A program made the translations under genes and the position numbers. From the NCBI GenBank assembly GCA_011634665.1, contig WAEK01000011.1:1482501-1546500 (forward strand): a stretch of 64,000 bases of DNA. Direction: 5' to 3'. Position 1 is the stretch's first letter, and every line of letters begins with the position of its first letter. This stretch comes from Mortierella sp. BCC40632 (Eukaryota > Mortierellomycota > Mortierellomycetes > Mortierellales > Mortierellaceae). Under the pieces are notes generated by a model. It worked only from the letters and a program-made list of their open reading frames with translations. It made no database searches and had not been told where the DNA came from. Shown piece after piece: positions 1 to 8,565 of this stretch.

Positions 1-351
1 TCCTGGGCCATTGAGTCTTCATTCCTCCGTGGACTTCTTCAAGGGGGAATGCGAGGTTTCTTCCTACCGTCCAGGCGGGACAGCACAGACGGACACTTGG
101 TATCCAATGCCTAACTTTGCGAAATCTCATAAATACTATCATATTCGGGATGTTCCTCGCTGGCCTTCCTCTCTGTCACTCGCTCAATTGTCTTACTCTC
201 TCTTTCTCTCTCATTCCCCTATTCCCATCCTCAGGCTTGCCTTGAAGATCCTCCTCTACCTCTTCTCACCCTTCTTCCGACTGGCTCGGTTTATCCATCT
301 CTCCTCATCTCTCTTGGCTTTAACTACACCCTTTCCTCTCTACTTCTCATA
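1..351 (+). promoter_or_regulatory. Upstream region and pyrimidine-rich leader of the LPMO-like gene
   Basis: No supported gene lies here. The stretch from about 165 to 350 is strongly C/T-rich, as is usual for fungal transcription start regions and 5' leaders, and runs straight into the ATG at 352. A weak AT-rich TATA-like element (ATAAATA) sits near 130. The open frame at 11-352 has no recognisable protein character and reads through this leader, so it is not called. Confidence 0.45.
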
Positions 352-1104
352 ATGAAGCTCTCGGCCGTTGGAAGCAGTGCCTTACTGGCTGTAGCCTCCA
401 TCCTCTCCTCTGTTCCGGCAGTGTTTGGTCATATTGCCATGTCGAACCCCCCTGGTCAAGCTGGTCCTTGGTCTAACAATCCTTCGAGCCAGGTGCATGC
501 CTGGATTGGTTTCGAAGGAAAGAAATTTCCTTGTGGTGGTTACAAACGTGGTCCTGTCACGACTTACCATGCAGGAGATACAATCCCTGTCCGGTTCTGG
601 AACTTCAACATCCGGAACTACAAAAAGTTTCCTCCACCCAAGGGTCTGGCTCAGGCACGTCATGGAGGAGGAGCCTGTGAGTTTTCGTTGAGTTATGATG
701 CAGGCAAGACTTGGCATGTCATTGGCCAGTACACAAAGTCGTGTCCTGATATCTATTACGAATGGCCTGTCAAGATTCCTTCCAATGTCCCTTCTTGTCT
801 TGATCCAGATCGTTGTCTGTTCTCGTTCTCGTGGACAGCATTCTCGACGAACCAGTTCTACCATCACTGTGCGAACGTTCAGATTATAGGAGTCAAGAGT
901 GGAATGTTACCTGTGTTACCGATGAAGGTGGTGGATGTCAAACAACTGAACCAAAAGATGAATACACACGCAATTGGAGATACACTTGAAACGAAGGGTA
1001 AAGGTCCAGATGCCAAAGAGGTCAAACTTAACATGGACGAGTATTTTGCGTGCAAGGGTCCAGCGGGGAAGACCGGACTTGATCTCGGACTTGTGAATAT
1101 CTAA
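352..1104 (+). CDS. Secreted lytic polysaccharide monooxygenase-like protein (AA11/chitin-active type)
   Basis: Intronless, 250 aa. Residues 1-26 form a signal peptide ending ..PAVFG, and cleavage would expose His27 (HIAMSNPP) as the mature N-terminus. In LPMOs an N-terminal His forms half of the copper histidine brace. A second conserved segment, RHGGGACEFSLSYD, puts a candidate brace histidine at His104. Paired cysteines (61, 109, 131, 149, 155, 173) and the block ending HHCANVQI (about 171-178) match the general layout of fungal AA11/AA16-like LPMO domains. The family role is oxidative cleavage of crystalline polysaccharide such as chitin outside the cell. There is no carbohydrate-binding module; the last 65 residues are polar and unassigned. 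The ATG was chosen because it opens the signal peptide directly after the pyrimidine-rich leader. This is the only intact copy of a gene whose remnants recur four times downstream. LPMO family membership is fairly sure; the exact AA family and activity are inference. Confidence 0.75.
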   Translation: MKLSAVGSSALLAVASILSSVPAVFGHIAMSNPPGQAGPWSNNPSSQVHAWIGFEGKKFPCGGYKRGPVTTYHAGDTIPVRFWNFNIRNYKKFPPPKGLAQARHGGGACEFSLSYDAGKTWHVIGQYTKSCPDIYYEWPVKIPSNVPSCLDPDRCLFSFSWTAFSTNQFYHHCANVQIIGVKSGMLPVLPMKVVDVKQLNQKMNTHAIGDTLETKGKGPDAKEVKLNMDEYFACKGPAGKTGLDLGLVNI

Positions 1105-1162
1105 GTCTTGTAGCTACAGTTGCATTTAGGATATGCAGAGTTTCCTGCCGCAGTCAACTCTG

Positions 1163-1168
1163 AATAAA
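1163..1168 (+). terminator. Polyadenylation signal AATAAA of the LPMO-like gene
   Basis: A canonical AATAAA lies 59 bases after the stop codon of the LPMO-like gene. The same hexamer, preceded by the same CCTGCCGCAGTCAA stretch, is kept at 4371-4376 behind the first degenerate LPMO copy, which supports it as part of the original gene. Confidence 0.55.
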
Positions 1169-1483
1169 GTGCAAACGCCCAATCGAATGGACTTTGATAT
1201 TCAACTGGGCTGTGGGAGAAACTACGCCCACATTCCTTTGACTAAATGGAATTATGCTTCCTAAAAAAAGCAATCAATGGATGAGTCAGGTAATGATCCT
1301 GTTGAACTGTTCACAGTTCACTCCTGATCGTCAATGTTGCTTCAGTCAAGAGTAGGTGTGGTCGAGTGGATTCCTGCCATGACCTCGACAGGGCACATGC
1401 AATAGAATAAAGAAGGACCATTCAGGCCTTGCACATGTTTACTCCTTCCAACCTCCTCAACTAGTACTGGCATGAGCCACACG

Positions 1484-1515
1484 CCCCTGCGCCTCCAAGT
1501 GCGCGCGTATAAAAA
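1484..1515 (+). promoter_or_regulatory. Conserved TATA promoter block, F-box-like gene 1
   Basis: TATAAAAA at 1508-1515 is preceded by CCCCTGCGCCTCCAAGT (1484-1500) and a CG-rich spacer. The same arrangement recurs in front of all four F-box-like genes, about 145-210 bases before their ATG. This is one of the best conserved non-coding stretches in the array, which argues for a functional core promoter. The C/T-rich bases that follow look like the start-site region. Confidence 0.7.
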
Positions 1516-1693
1516 GTAGAGTCTCATCCTTCCTGTGTTCTTTGGACTCTTTGTGGATCCCATCCCATCCCTCACTTCCTCTTGTCCTCTGCCTGCTCTT
1601 CCTTCTCTGGCCCACTCTCACCTCAGTTCTCCTCTGATTTGTTGAACCAACACACCACTGCTCTCTGGCTTGAATGGTATTCTCGGGATCGAA

Positions 1694-3679
1694 ATGGCAG
1701 CCCTGGCTTCTCCTCACCATGGTGATGCAGTGGCCACCTTCTTTCGCATAGAACACCTCGTCGACCAAGTCTGTGGCTCAATCTCCACCAATGACACTCT
1801 AGCCTGCATTCGAGTCTGCCGAGCATGGCATCGTATCTTTGGACCCCATATCTTCCGTCGACTTACTTTACCCAGGAAAAAAAACAGCTACCCTAGAGAC
1901 CTTGTCATCGCCAATGCTCATCGTGTCCGTTCTATTGCAGCACCATACGACGGAGACTTTTATTTTGTCGACATGGGTGTCAGCTTTCCAAACCTTCGGC
2001 ATTACCGGTTCAAAATCTCCTTTTGGGTCTTCATTGACAATGGCGAGAATATTGAAGACAATCTCAAAAAGGTGATCGAGTCAAGTCCTCATCTGGTGAC
2101 ACTTTCACTCTATCTAGAACTTCACCTTGAGGATGACTCTGACACAGGATTCTTAAACACATTCTCGCGGCTGTCGTGTCTTGTGCGTCTCAGCATCTCA
2201 GGAACACTTTTAGGCCCTTCCGTCGAACTAATCTTAGACCGTTGTCCAGACTCTGTCCAAGAAATCACTCTCGACCTGCACCGGAAAGTTGAATGGCATC
2301 AGGAAGTAGCTCCAAACATAACTATGACTCGCAAAAGACCTCTTCAGATTCGACGGCTGACGGTAATTTCCAATGATACAGATATAGACCCTATCATTGC
2401 CTCGTTGTTCAAGTACTCTCCATGCCTGAACCACTTCTCGTTTGAGACATCCTTTAGACGATCCACAATCATGAGCAATGTGATTGAACTCTTGATCGAG
2501 CATGGTTCACGATCCATTGAGAGGTTGTCGTTCAACGGAGGGTCCACTCAAAGCTATCACTTAGTCCGACTTGTCCATGCCTTTCCTTGGCTCCGCATGG
2601 TCTCGACAGGTGACTGTGCTTTGAGTGTCGCCGATTGGGAATACGATGTAGACGATCCATATATCCACAGCTCAGAATACAAGGCTCATTTCGCTACATT
2701 GTTCCCCTCGGATCAACTCGGACCATTGGGCACAGGTGAAAACACTTTCTCGGGATTAACTGTCCTTCGGATGGGCAACATCAGTACTTTCTACTCAGAG
2801 GCTGTATGGATCATGACGATGTGCCCACTCTTACGAGAGGTGTACTGTGGCAGTAACTGGAATCAGAAAGATCTTTATGGAGGGATCAGTCTCCAAGATC
2901 TTGCTCAATCCGAATGGGCCTGTACACAGCTCGAGGCCCTAGTCATGCCTGTAGTTGACACAGTCAAATCCTTTGGGGGGCAGAGCTGGGTTTTGGAGAA
3001 GCCGCAAGCGACCCAACTGGCACGGAATGAGATTGTTCAGCAGGTCATCAAACTGTTGGACAAGCTTCGGAGTCTACCTAAGATGAGACAGCCTTGGATT
3101 CAATGGCATGGAGAAGGATTCAGGATGTCTCTCGAAACAGCTCAGGCACACTTGGTCAACATTTGGGATGACGACGAGGTGGCCTCTGGCAAACCAAGAC
3201 GAATAATCAGGAGGGAAGATCTTGAATGGCTCGGACTCGAGTGGTTACCACAGAAGAACCTCCAAGAGAGAATCGACTTAGGATTGATGTGCTCGCTGGC
3301 CGAGGAACAACACTCAGGATTGAAGTACACCAGTCTGTTGAATGATCATGATAGCGAGATGTTGGATGTCACGACCAAGTATAAGGGGAGGCGAGACAGT
3401 TATGAAATACTCCAGCAACCAAGGGCCAATTCACAAAACTACTCAGATGAGGAAGAGGAAGAGGAAATAGAGGATTCTACTGATCCTAGTCATAGAAGGA
3501 AGATTAAGGAAGAAGAGATCTTCTTCAATGCTTATCATACGATTCCAAGACACTGGCCCCGAGGAATGTATTTTTATCCAAAAGATCGACCACATCGACG
3601 AAACCGCGTTGCCTGGAGGAGTCATTGCACACCCTTCTGCGGATCGACAAAGTGGGGTGAAGGCGATGGTGATGAATAA
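1694..3679 (+). CDS. F-box-like/LRR-like protein, array copy 1
   Basis: Intronless, 661 aa. Residues about 18-60 hold an F-box-like motif: IEHLVDQVCGSIS, then ACIRVCRAWHRIFGP and HIFRRLTLP, with the VC.AW..I core typical of the family. F-box proteins bind Skp1 and bring substrates to an SCF ubiquitin ligase. Residues about 75-500 contain irregular leucine-rich segments, such as FPNLRHYRF, SPHLVTLSL and RLSCLVRLSI, that resemble LRRs used for substrate recognition. The C-terminus has an acidic run (DEEEEEE) and a basic, aromatic segment (IFFNAYHTIPRHWPRG) shared by the intact copies. The start at 1694 is the ATG shared by all copies (MAALAS); an out-of-frame upstream ATG lies at 1674. The F-box-like call is fair; the substrate is unknown. 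Confidence 0.8.
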   Translation: MAALASPHHGDAVATFFRIEHLVDQVCGSISTNDTLACIRVCRAWHRIFGPHIFRRLTLPRKKNSYPRDLVIANAHRVRSIAAPYDGDFYFVDMGVSFPNLRHYRFKISFWVFIDNGENIEDNLKKVIESSPHLVTLSLYLELHLEDDSDTGFLNTFSRLSCLVRLSISGTLLGPSVELILDRCPDSVQEITLDLHRKVEWHQEVAPNITMTRKRPLQIRRLTVISNDTDIDPIIASLFKYSPCLNHFSFETSFRRSTIMSNVIELLIEHGSRSIERLSFNGGSTQSYHLVRLVHAFPWLRMVSTGDCALSVADWEYDVDDPYIHSSEYKAHFATLFPSDQLGPLGTGENTFSGLTVLRMGNISTFYSEAVWIMTMCPLLREVYCGSNWNQKDLYGGISLQDLAQSEWACTQLEALVMPVVDTVKSFGGQSWVLEKPQATQLARNEIVQQVIKLLDKLRSLPKMRQPWIQWHGEGFRMSLETAQAHLVNIWDDDEVASGKPRRIIRREDLEWLGLEWLPQKNLQERIDLGLMCSLAEEQHSGLKYTSLLNDHDSEMLDVTTKYKGRRDSYEILQQPRANSQNYSDEEEEEEIEDSTDPSHRRKIKEEEIFFNAYHTIPRHWPRGMYFYPKDRPHRRNRVAWRSHCTPFCGSTKWGEGDGDE

Positions 3680-3867
3680 ATACGGATGGCCTTCGTTATT
3701 TCTCTTCTTTTGTTCCTTTCGGTTTACTCCTATGCTGGCACTGTGAGGATATCATGAAACGAGTTGAATTAGAATAGTACAGAGAGGATGAAGTAGTGAA
3801 GGGTACCACATGCGGAGGAGCCTGCTAAGCTTAAATTGATACGGTCAAACTACTATGTCTATCGGGC

Positions 3868-4376
3868 TTCCCTCCTCTCCTCTGTTCTATCTATGCTTGG
3901 TCACATCGCCTTGTCAAACCCTCCTAGTCAGACTGGCCTATGATCCAAAAATCCCTAGAGTCAAATGCATGCTTGGATTGGTTTAAAAGAAAGAAACCTC
4001 AATGTAATGGCTACAAACGTAGTCCTGTCACGACTCATCGCGCAGAAGATAATATCCTTGTCTGATTCTGGAGCTTCAACAAGGGTCTGGCTTAGACACG
4101 CCATTGAGGAGGACCTTCCGTGTTTTCGTTGAGATATGATACAGGCAAGAATGGAAGTGTCATTGGTCATTAAACAAAGCTGTGGCCTAATATTTATTAT
4201 GTGTAGAAAGTCCTGACACCAAGGAGGTCAAGCTTAACATGGACGAGTTCTTTTCCCGTGCAAGGGCCCCGTGGGGAAGTCATAACCTGATTTCTGACTT
4301 TGGGAGTATTGAAGTCTCACAGCCTCAATTTCATACTGAATGAGAGCCTTTCCTGCCGCAGTCAAGTTTTAATAAA
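3868..4376 (+). pseudogene. Degenerate LPMO-like copy, array unit 2
   Basis: The stretch follows the LPMO-like gene at nucleotide level from within its signal peptide (CTCCTCTCCTCTGTTC then TTTGGTCACAT-like sequence) through the mature N-terminus and the central region to the 3' end, including the CCTGCCGCAGTCAA motif and AATAAA at 4371. Many stops, small deletions and frameshifts break it, and it has lost the start codon region and a large part of the centre. It cannot make a protein. Divergence from the intact copy is clearly greater than in unit 3. Confidence 0.8.
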
Positions 4377-4736
4377 GAGCTGTGCGAGTCGACTTTGATA
4401 TTAACTTTTGGCCGCAGCCCCCCAGATGGAGCAATATTTCCCAAAAGTGTAATCAGCGGATTGTGCCGGACCATGATCCGGTCGATTTGTTCATGGTTCA
4501 CTCCTGATCATCAGTGTCCATTTGGTCAGTGGTGGGCATGGTCGAGCGGATTCCTACCATAGCCTTGACAAGGTTCATGTGAGAGGCAATGGATTAAACG
4601 AAGGGTCATGCAAACCTTGCAAATGAATCTGATCAAGTCCTCAACTGCAATGGAGACAATGCTGTGACAATGCAATGTAACATTAAGCCAGGGCTCACTC
4701 CAACCGCCTCAACTAGTATCGTCATGAACTACCCGC

Positions 4737-4767
4737 CTCTGCGCCTCCAAGTGCACGCGTATAAAAA
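4737..4767 (+). promoter_or_regulatory. Conserved TATA promoter block, F-box-like gene 2
   Basis: CTCTGCGCCTCCAAGTGC followed by ACGCG and TATAAAAA (4760-4767). Sequence and spacing match the blocks before F-box-like copies 1, 3 and 4. The downstream leader is C/T-rich up to the ATG at 4912. Confidence 0.7.
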
Positions 4768-4911
4768 GGTAGCGCCTCTTCCCTCTTTTGCTCTATAGAC
4801 TCTTATCTCCCTTGTTCTTCCTTCTCTCAATCACTCTCGCCCAGCTCTCCACGGCTTGACTGAAACAACACACCACTACTCTCTGACTTGAAGGATATTC
4901 TCAGGATAGAA

Positions 4912-6930
4912 ATGTCTGCTCCAGCTTCTCCTCGGCATAGTGATGCAGTGGCCACCTTCTTTCGCATTGAACACCTCGTCGACCAAGTGTGTGATTCTAT
5001 TTCCACTACTGACATCCATGCCTGTATCCTAGTCTGCCAGGCTTGGCATTATATCTTTGGGCCCCATGTCTTCCGTCATCTTACTTTGCCCAACAGCGAC
5101 GACGACTACCCTAGAGACCTTGTCATCGCCAATGCCCACCGTGTTCGCTCTATTACAACCTCGTTCGAAGAAAGCTCTTTTTTTGCCAGCTTGGAAACCA
5201 GTTTCCCTAACCTTCAGCATTTTCATTTCAGGATCTTCTCTTGGGCTACCAGTGACGATATCAAGCGAATGGACAACAAACTTCAAAAAGTATTTGAGAC
5301 AAGTCCTCATTTGGTGACACTCTCACTCCGTCTAGAATTCTTTCTTGAGAATGACTCCTACATCTTTTCCCAGAATGACCCCAATTCAGGATTCTTGAAC
5401 GCGTTTTCGCGGTTGTCGTGTCTTGTACGTCTCAACATCTCGTGCTTTCTTAAGACCCTACCCATCGGACGACTTCTAGATCATTGTCCAGACTCTGTCC
5501 AGGAACTCTCTTTCGAACTAGTCCGGAGTTATAATTGGAGAGATGAACCCATTCCAGACACACCCATGACTCGCAAAAGACCACTTCAGATCCGGCGGTT
5601 GGCGATTTCTTCCGATGTTTCAGAGGTGGACCCTGTCATAGCCCAGTTGTTCAAGTACTCTCCATACTTGAATCATTTCTCGTTTGAAACAGATTATAAC
5701 CATACCATAAGCAGTTTGATTGAACTCTTGATCGAGCATGGTCCAAGATCCATTGAAAGACTGTCATTCAAGGAAAAGCTCTCTCAAAGCGGCCATTTGA
5801 TCCGACTTGTCCATACCTTTCCAAGGCTCCGCATGATTTCTTCAGGCAGCTGTGCATTGAGTGTCGCTGACTTTGAATACGATAATGACGATCCATATCT
5901 CCACTGCCAGGACTACAAGGCTCATCTTGCTACACTGTGTCCATTGGATCAACTCGCACCATTGGGTAAAGGCGAAAGCACGTTTTCAAGACTGGCTGTC
6001 CTTCGGATGGATAATATCGACGCCTTTCATTCAGACATTGTATGGATCATGACAATGTGTCCACTCTTACGAGAGGTGTACATTGGCACACTCTGGAATC
6101 AGAATGATCTTTATGGAGGGGTCAGTCTTCGAGATCTTGCTCAATCCGAATGGGCCTGTACACAGCTCGAGGTCCTAGTCATACCTGTGGTCGATACAGT
6201 AGAATCCTTTGAAGAGTGGAGGATGGATCCCGAGGAACTGCAAGTGACTCGGTTGACCCAAAGTGAGATTGCTCTGCAGATCGTCAAACTATTGGACAAG
6301 CTTCGGAGTCTACCTAAGATGAAACAACCTTGGATTCGATGGCATGGAGAGGGATTCAAGATGTCTCTTAGTATGGCACGGGCACTTTCGGTAGTCGACA
6401 TCTGGAATGACGTCGAGGTGGCCACAGGAAAGCCTAGACGGGTAATCGAGGAACAGGATGTTGAATGGCTTGGACTCAAGTGGTCATCACAGAAGAACCT
6501 TCAAGAGAGAATCGATCTGGGATTGATGTGCTCGCTGGCCGAGGAACAGCACCCAGGATTGAAGTATACTATCTTGGTGGATGATAGTGATGATGGGATG
6601 CTGGATGTCACTACCAAGTATGTGAGGAGGCGAGATATGTATGAAGTACTCCAGCAACCTAAGATCGACGAACAAAGCTCAGATGAGGAAGAAGAAGAAG
6701 AAGAAATAGAGGAGCCTATTGATCCTAGTCATAGAAGGAAGATCAAAGAGCAAGGGATCTTCTTCAATGCTTATCATACCATCCCAAGACGCTGGCCTCG
6801 AGGAGAACTATTTTATTTCTTTCCAAAAGTTCGACCACATCGACGATACCGCGCTGCCTGGAGGAGTCATTGCACACCTTTTCGTGGATCAACAGAATGG
6901 GACTATGACGAAGACGATGAAGACGAATAA
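4912..6930 (+). CDS. F-box-like/LRR-like protein, array copy 2
   Basis: Intronless, 672 aa. It has the same layout as copy 1: an F-box-like motif at about 18-60 (IEHLVDQVCDSIS, ACILVCQAWHYIFGP), irregular leucine-rich segments across the centre, an acidic run (DEEEEEEEIEE) near 600, and the conserved C-terminal segment with FFNAYHTIPRRWPRGELFYF and an acidic tail. It carries a short insertion relative to copy 1 after FFLENDS. The 4912 ATG corresponds to the common start; the frame is open 24 bases further upstream but with no ATG there. The stop codon lies inside GAATAAATA, so a poly(A) signal overlaps it. Likely an SCF substrate adaptor by family; target unknown. Confidence 0.8.
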   Translation: MSAPASPRHSDAVATFFRIEHLVDQVCDSISTTDIHACILVCQAWHYIFGPHVFRHLTLPNSDDDYPRDLVIANAHRVRSITTSFEESSFFASLETSFPNLQHFHFRIFSWATSDDIKRMDNKLQKVFETSPHLVTLSLRLEFFLENDSYIFSQNDPNSGFLNAFSRLSCLVRLNISCFLKTLPIGRLLDHCPDSVQELSFELVRSYNWRDEPIPDTPMTRKRPLQIRRLAISSDVSEVDPVIAQLFKYSPYLNHFSFETDYNHTISSLIELLIEHGPRSIERLSFKEKLSQSGHLIRLVHTFPRLRMISSGSCALSVADFEYDNDDPYLHCQDYKAHLATLCPLDQLAPLGKGESTFSRLAVLRMDNIDAFHSDIVWIMTMCPLLREVYIGTLWNQNDLYGGVSLRDLAQSEWACTQLEVLVIPVVDTVESFEEWRMDPEELQVTRLTQSEIALQIVKLLDKLRSLPKMKQPWIRWHGEGFKMSLSMARALSVVDIWNDVEVATGKPRRVIEEQDVEWLGLKWSSQKNLQERIDLGLMCSLAEEQHPGLKYTILVDDSDDGMLDVTTKYVRRRDMYEVLQQPKIDEQSSDEEEEEEEIEEPIDPSHRRKIKEQGIFFNAYHTIPRRWPRGELFYFFPKVRPHRRYRAAWRSHCTPFRGSTEWDYDEDDEDE

Positions 6931-7117
6931 ATACAAATGACCTTCATAAGTTCTCTTTCTTTTGTTACTTTCGGCTTGCCCCTATGCTGACACTGTGAGG
7001 ATATCAGAAAATGAGTTGGGTCAGAATAGTATAGAGAGGGTGAGGCAATGTAAGGCCCAGGATGTGGAGGAGCTTGACAGGTCTAACTAGATGAGGCCAA
7101 CCGCTAATTTCAGGGAG

Positions 7118-7545
7118 CTTCTCTCCTCTGCTCCAACATTGCTTGGCCTACTTGCCCTGGTCAAGCTGGTCCTTGATCTAACAATCCTTCGAGCCAGGTG
7201 CATGCCTGGACTGGTTTCGAAGGAAAGAAATTTCCTTGTGGTGGTTACAAACGTGGTCCTGTCACGACTTACCATGCAGGAGATACAATCCCTGTCCGGT
7301 TCTGGAACTTCAACATCCGGAACTACAAAAAGTTTCCTCCACCCAAGGGTCTGGCTCAGGCACGTCATGGAGGAGGGGCCTGTGAGTTTCGTTGAGTTAT
7401 GATGTAGGCAAGACTTGGCATGTCATTTGGCCAGTACACAAAGTCGTGTCCTGATAATTCTTACGAATGGATAAAATGGTCCTGATGCCAAAGAGTTCAA
7501 GTATGACATGGGCGAATACTTTACGTGCAGGGTGAATACTAAAGC
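7118..7545 (+). pseudogene. Degenerate LPMO-like copy, array unit 3 (recent)
   Basis: From 7197 to about 7386 this is almost identical to 493-682 of the intact LPMO-like gene, with only a few substitutions in some 190 bases. It still encodes the FPCGGY and ARHGGGAC blocks. The signal-peptide region is missing or scrambled. A single-base deletion after GAGTTT shifts the frame, and the part coding for residues about 135-210 is deleted. The high identity next to heavy decay of units 2 and 5 suggests recent duplication or gene conversion from the intact copy. Confidence 0.82.
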
Positions 7546-7599
7546 CTCAAAGTCTTAATTTAACACCGCCAACAGTCGAGTAGAAAAGGGTTGAGCGGA

Positions 7600-8255
7600 A
7601 AAGTTAAGCGGACCTTGTTCTTCATGGAGAGTCCTACTGCCTCGTGCTGGTGCGCTGAATTGGACTGAATCTGCTGTTTTGGTGCTGGTTGGCTGCTGGT
7701 TGGTAGCTGCTCTCAAACACCAGCAATATTTTAGCGCGTCAGCACCTTACCAGCAACATTTCAGCTACAGTTCTGACAGATTCCCTAGAAAACTCTTCCA
7801 TGATCCTGCTTTTGGCAGGCTCGCTTTCGATCCTGTAGGCTTGTTTGTAATATCCATAATGAGCCGGAGAGTTTTTCAGCGCGACTAAAAATGCAAGGAA
7901 GCAAAAAAAGCAGTGAATACGGTTTAGCACAATGTCACAGGCGTCCTTGGCACAAAGAGATACTTGCCAGTAAAGTGACTATCCAATGACGCGCTCAACT
8001 CAAGAACCCTCTGCTCGAGCGTTAATGAGATTCCAGGACCCCAAAGCATGCTGCTTCTCAAAGCCTCTAGCATGACGAGGTTTTGAGTAGTGTTAGATTT
8101 GGGTAGCGTCATGCCAATGAAATGAGTAATCACTGTCAGAGCATGGCCCACATCCAACGCGCGTGAAATGGAACTACGATCACTCAGGTATTGAATGACA
8201 GGAATAGTAATCACCCCGTATATCAATGGAAGTTAGGAGACGTAAAGGCAGAGGC
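7600..8255 (+). other. Unit 3-specific insertion of unknown origin
   Basis: Units 2 and 4 do not contain this stretch between the degenerate LPMO copy and the F-box promoter. It makes the spacing in unit 3 about 600 bases longer. The left part has repeated GCTGGTTGG / CACCAGCAA motifs in inverted orientation (about 7680-7760) that could fold. The right part is open on the minus strand at 7924-8226 (100 codons) with reasonable amino-acid composition, but I recognise no family and its first codon is uncertain. It could be a fragment of another gene or a short non-autonomous element. No clear target-site duplication was seen. Confidence 0.4.
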
Positions 8256-8371
8256 AGAATGCAGTGGAAGAAGTGGACTACAAATGCAGCTGATCAAGTC
8301 TTCAACTGCAGTGAAGACAATGCTGTGGCAATGCAATGTAGCATTGAGCCAAGGCATCACAACCCCAAGCC

Positions 8372-8401
8372 CCTGCGCCTCCAAGTGTACGGGTATAAAA
8401 A
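8372..8401 (+). promoter_or_regulatory. Conserved TATA promoter block, F-box-like copy 3
   Basis: CCCTGCGCCTCCAAGTG then TACGGG and TATAAAAA at 8394-8401. It matches the blocks before the other F-box-like copies, with an intact TATA element although the gene it serves is broken at its 3' end. Confidence 0.68.
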
Positions 8402-8565
8402 GGTAGTGCCTCTTTCCTCCTTTGCTCTATGGACTCTTGGCGGATCCCATCCTATTCCTCTATTCCTCCTGTCTTCACCCTTCTCTTCTTTCTCCCACCC
8501 GCTCGCCAAAGCTCTCCACTGCTTGCTGGACATACCACTGCTCTCTGATCTGAAGGATATGTGGA

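Noticed and set aside
382..867. 161-codon minus-strand open frame opposite the LPMO-like gene
   Set aside because: It is the antisense shadow of a clear signal-peptide-bearing gene and has Arg/Cys-rich, non-family composition.
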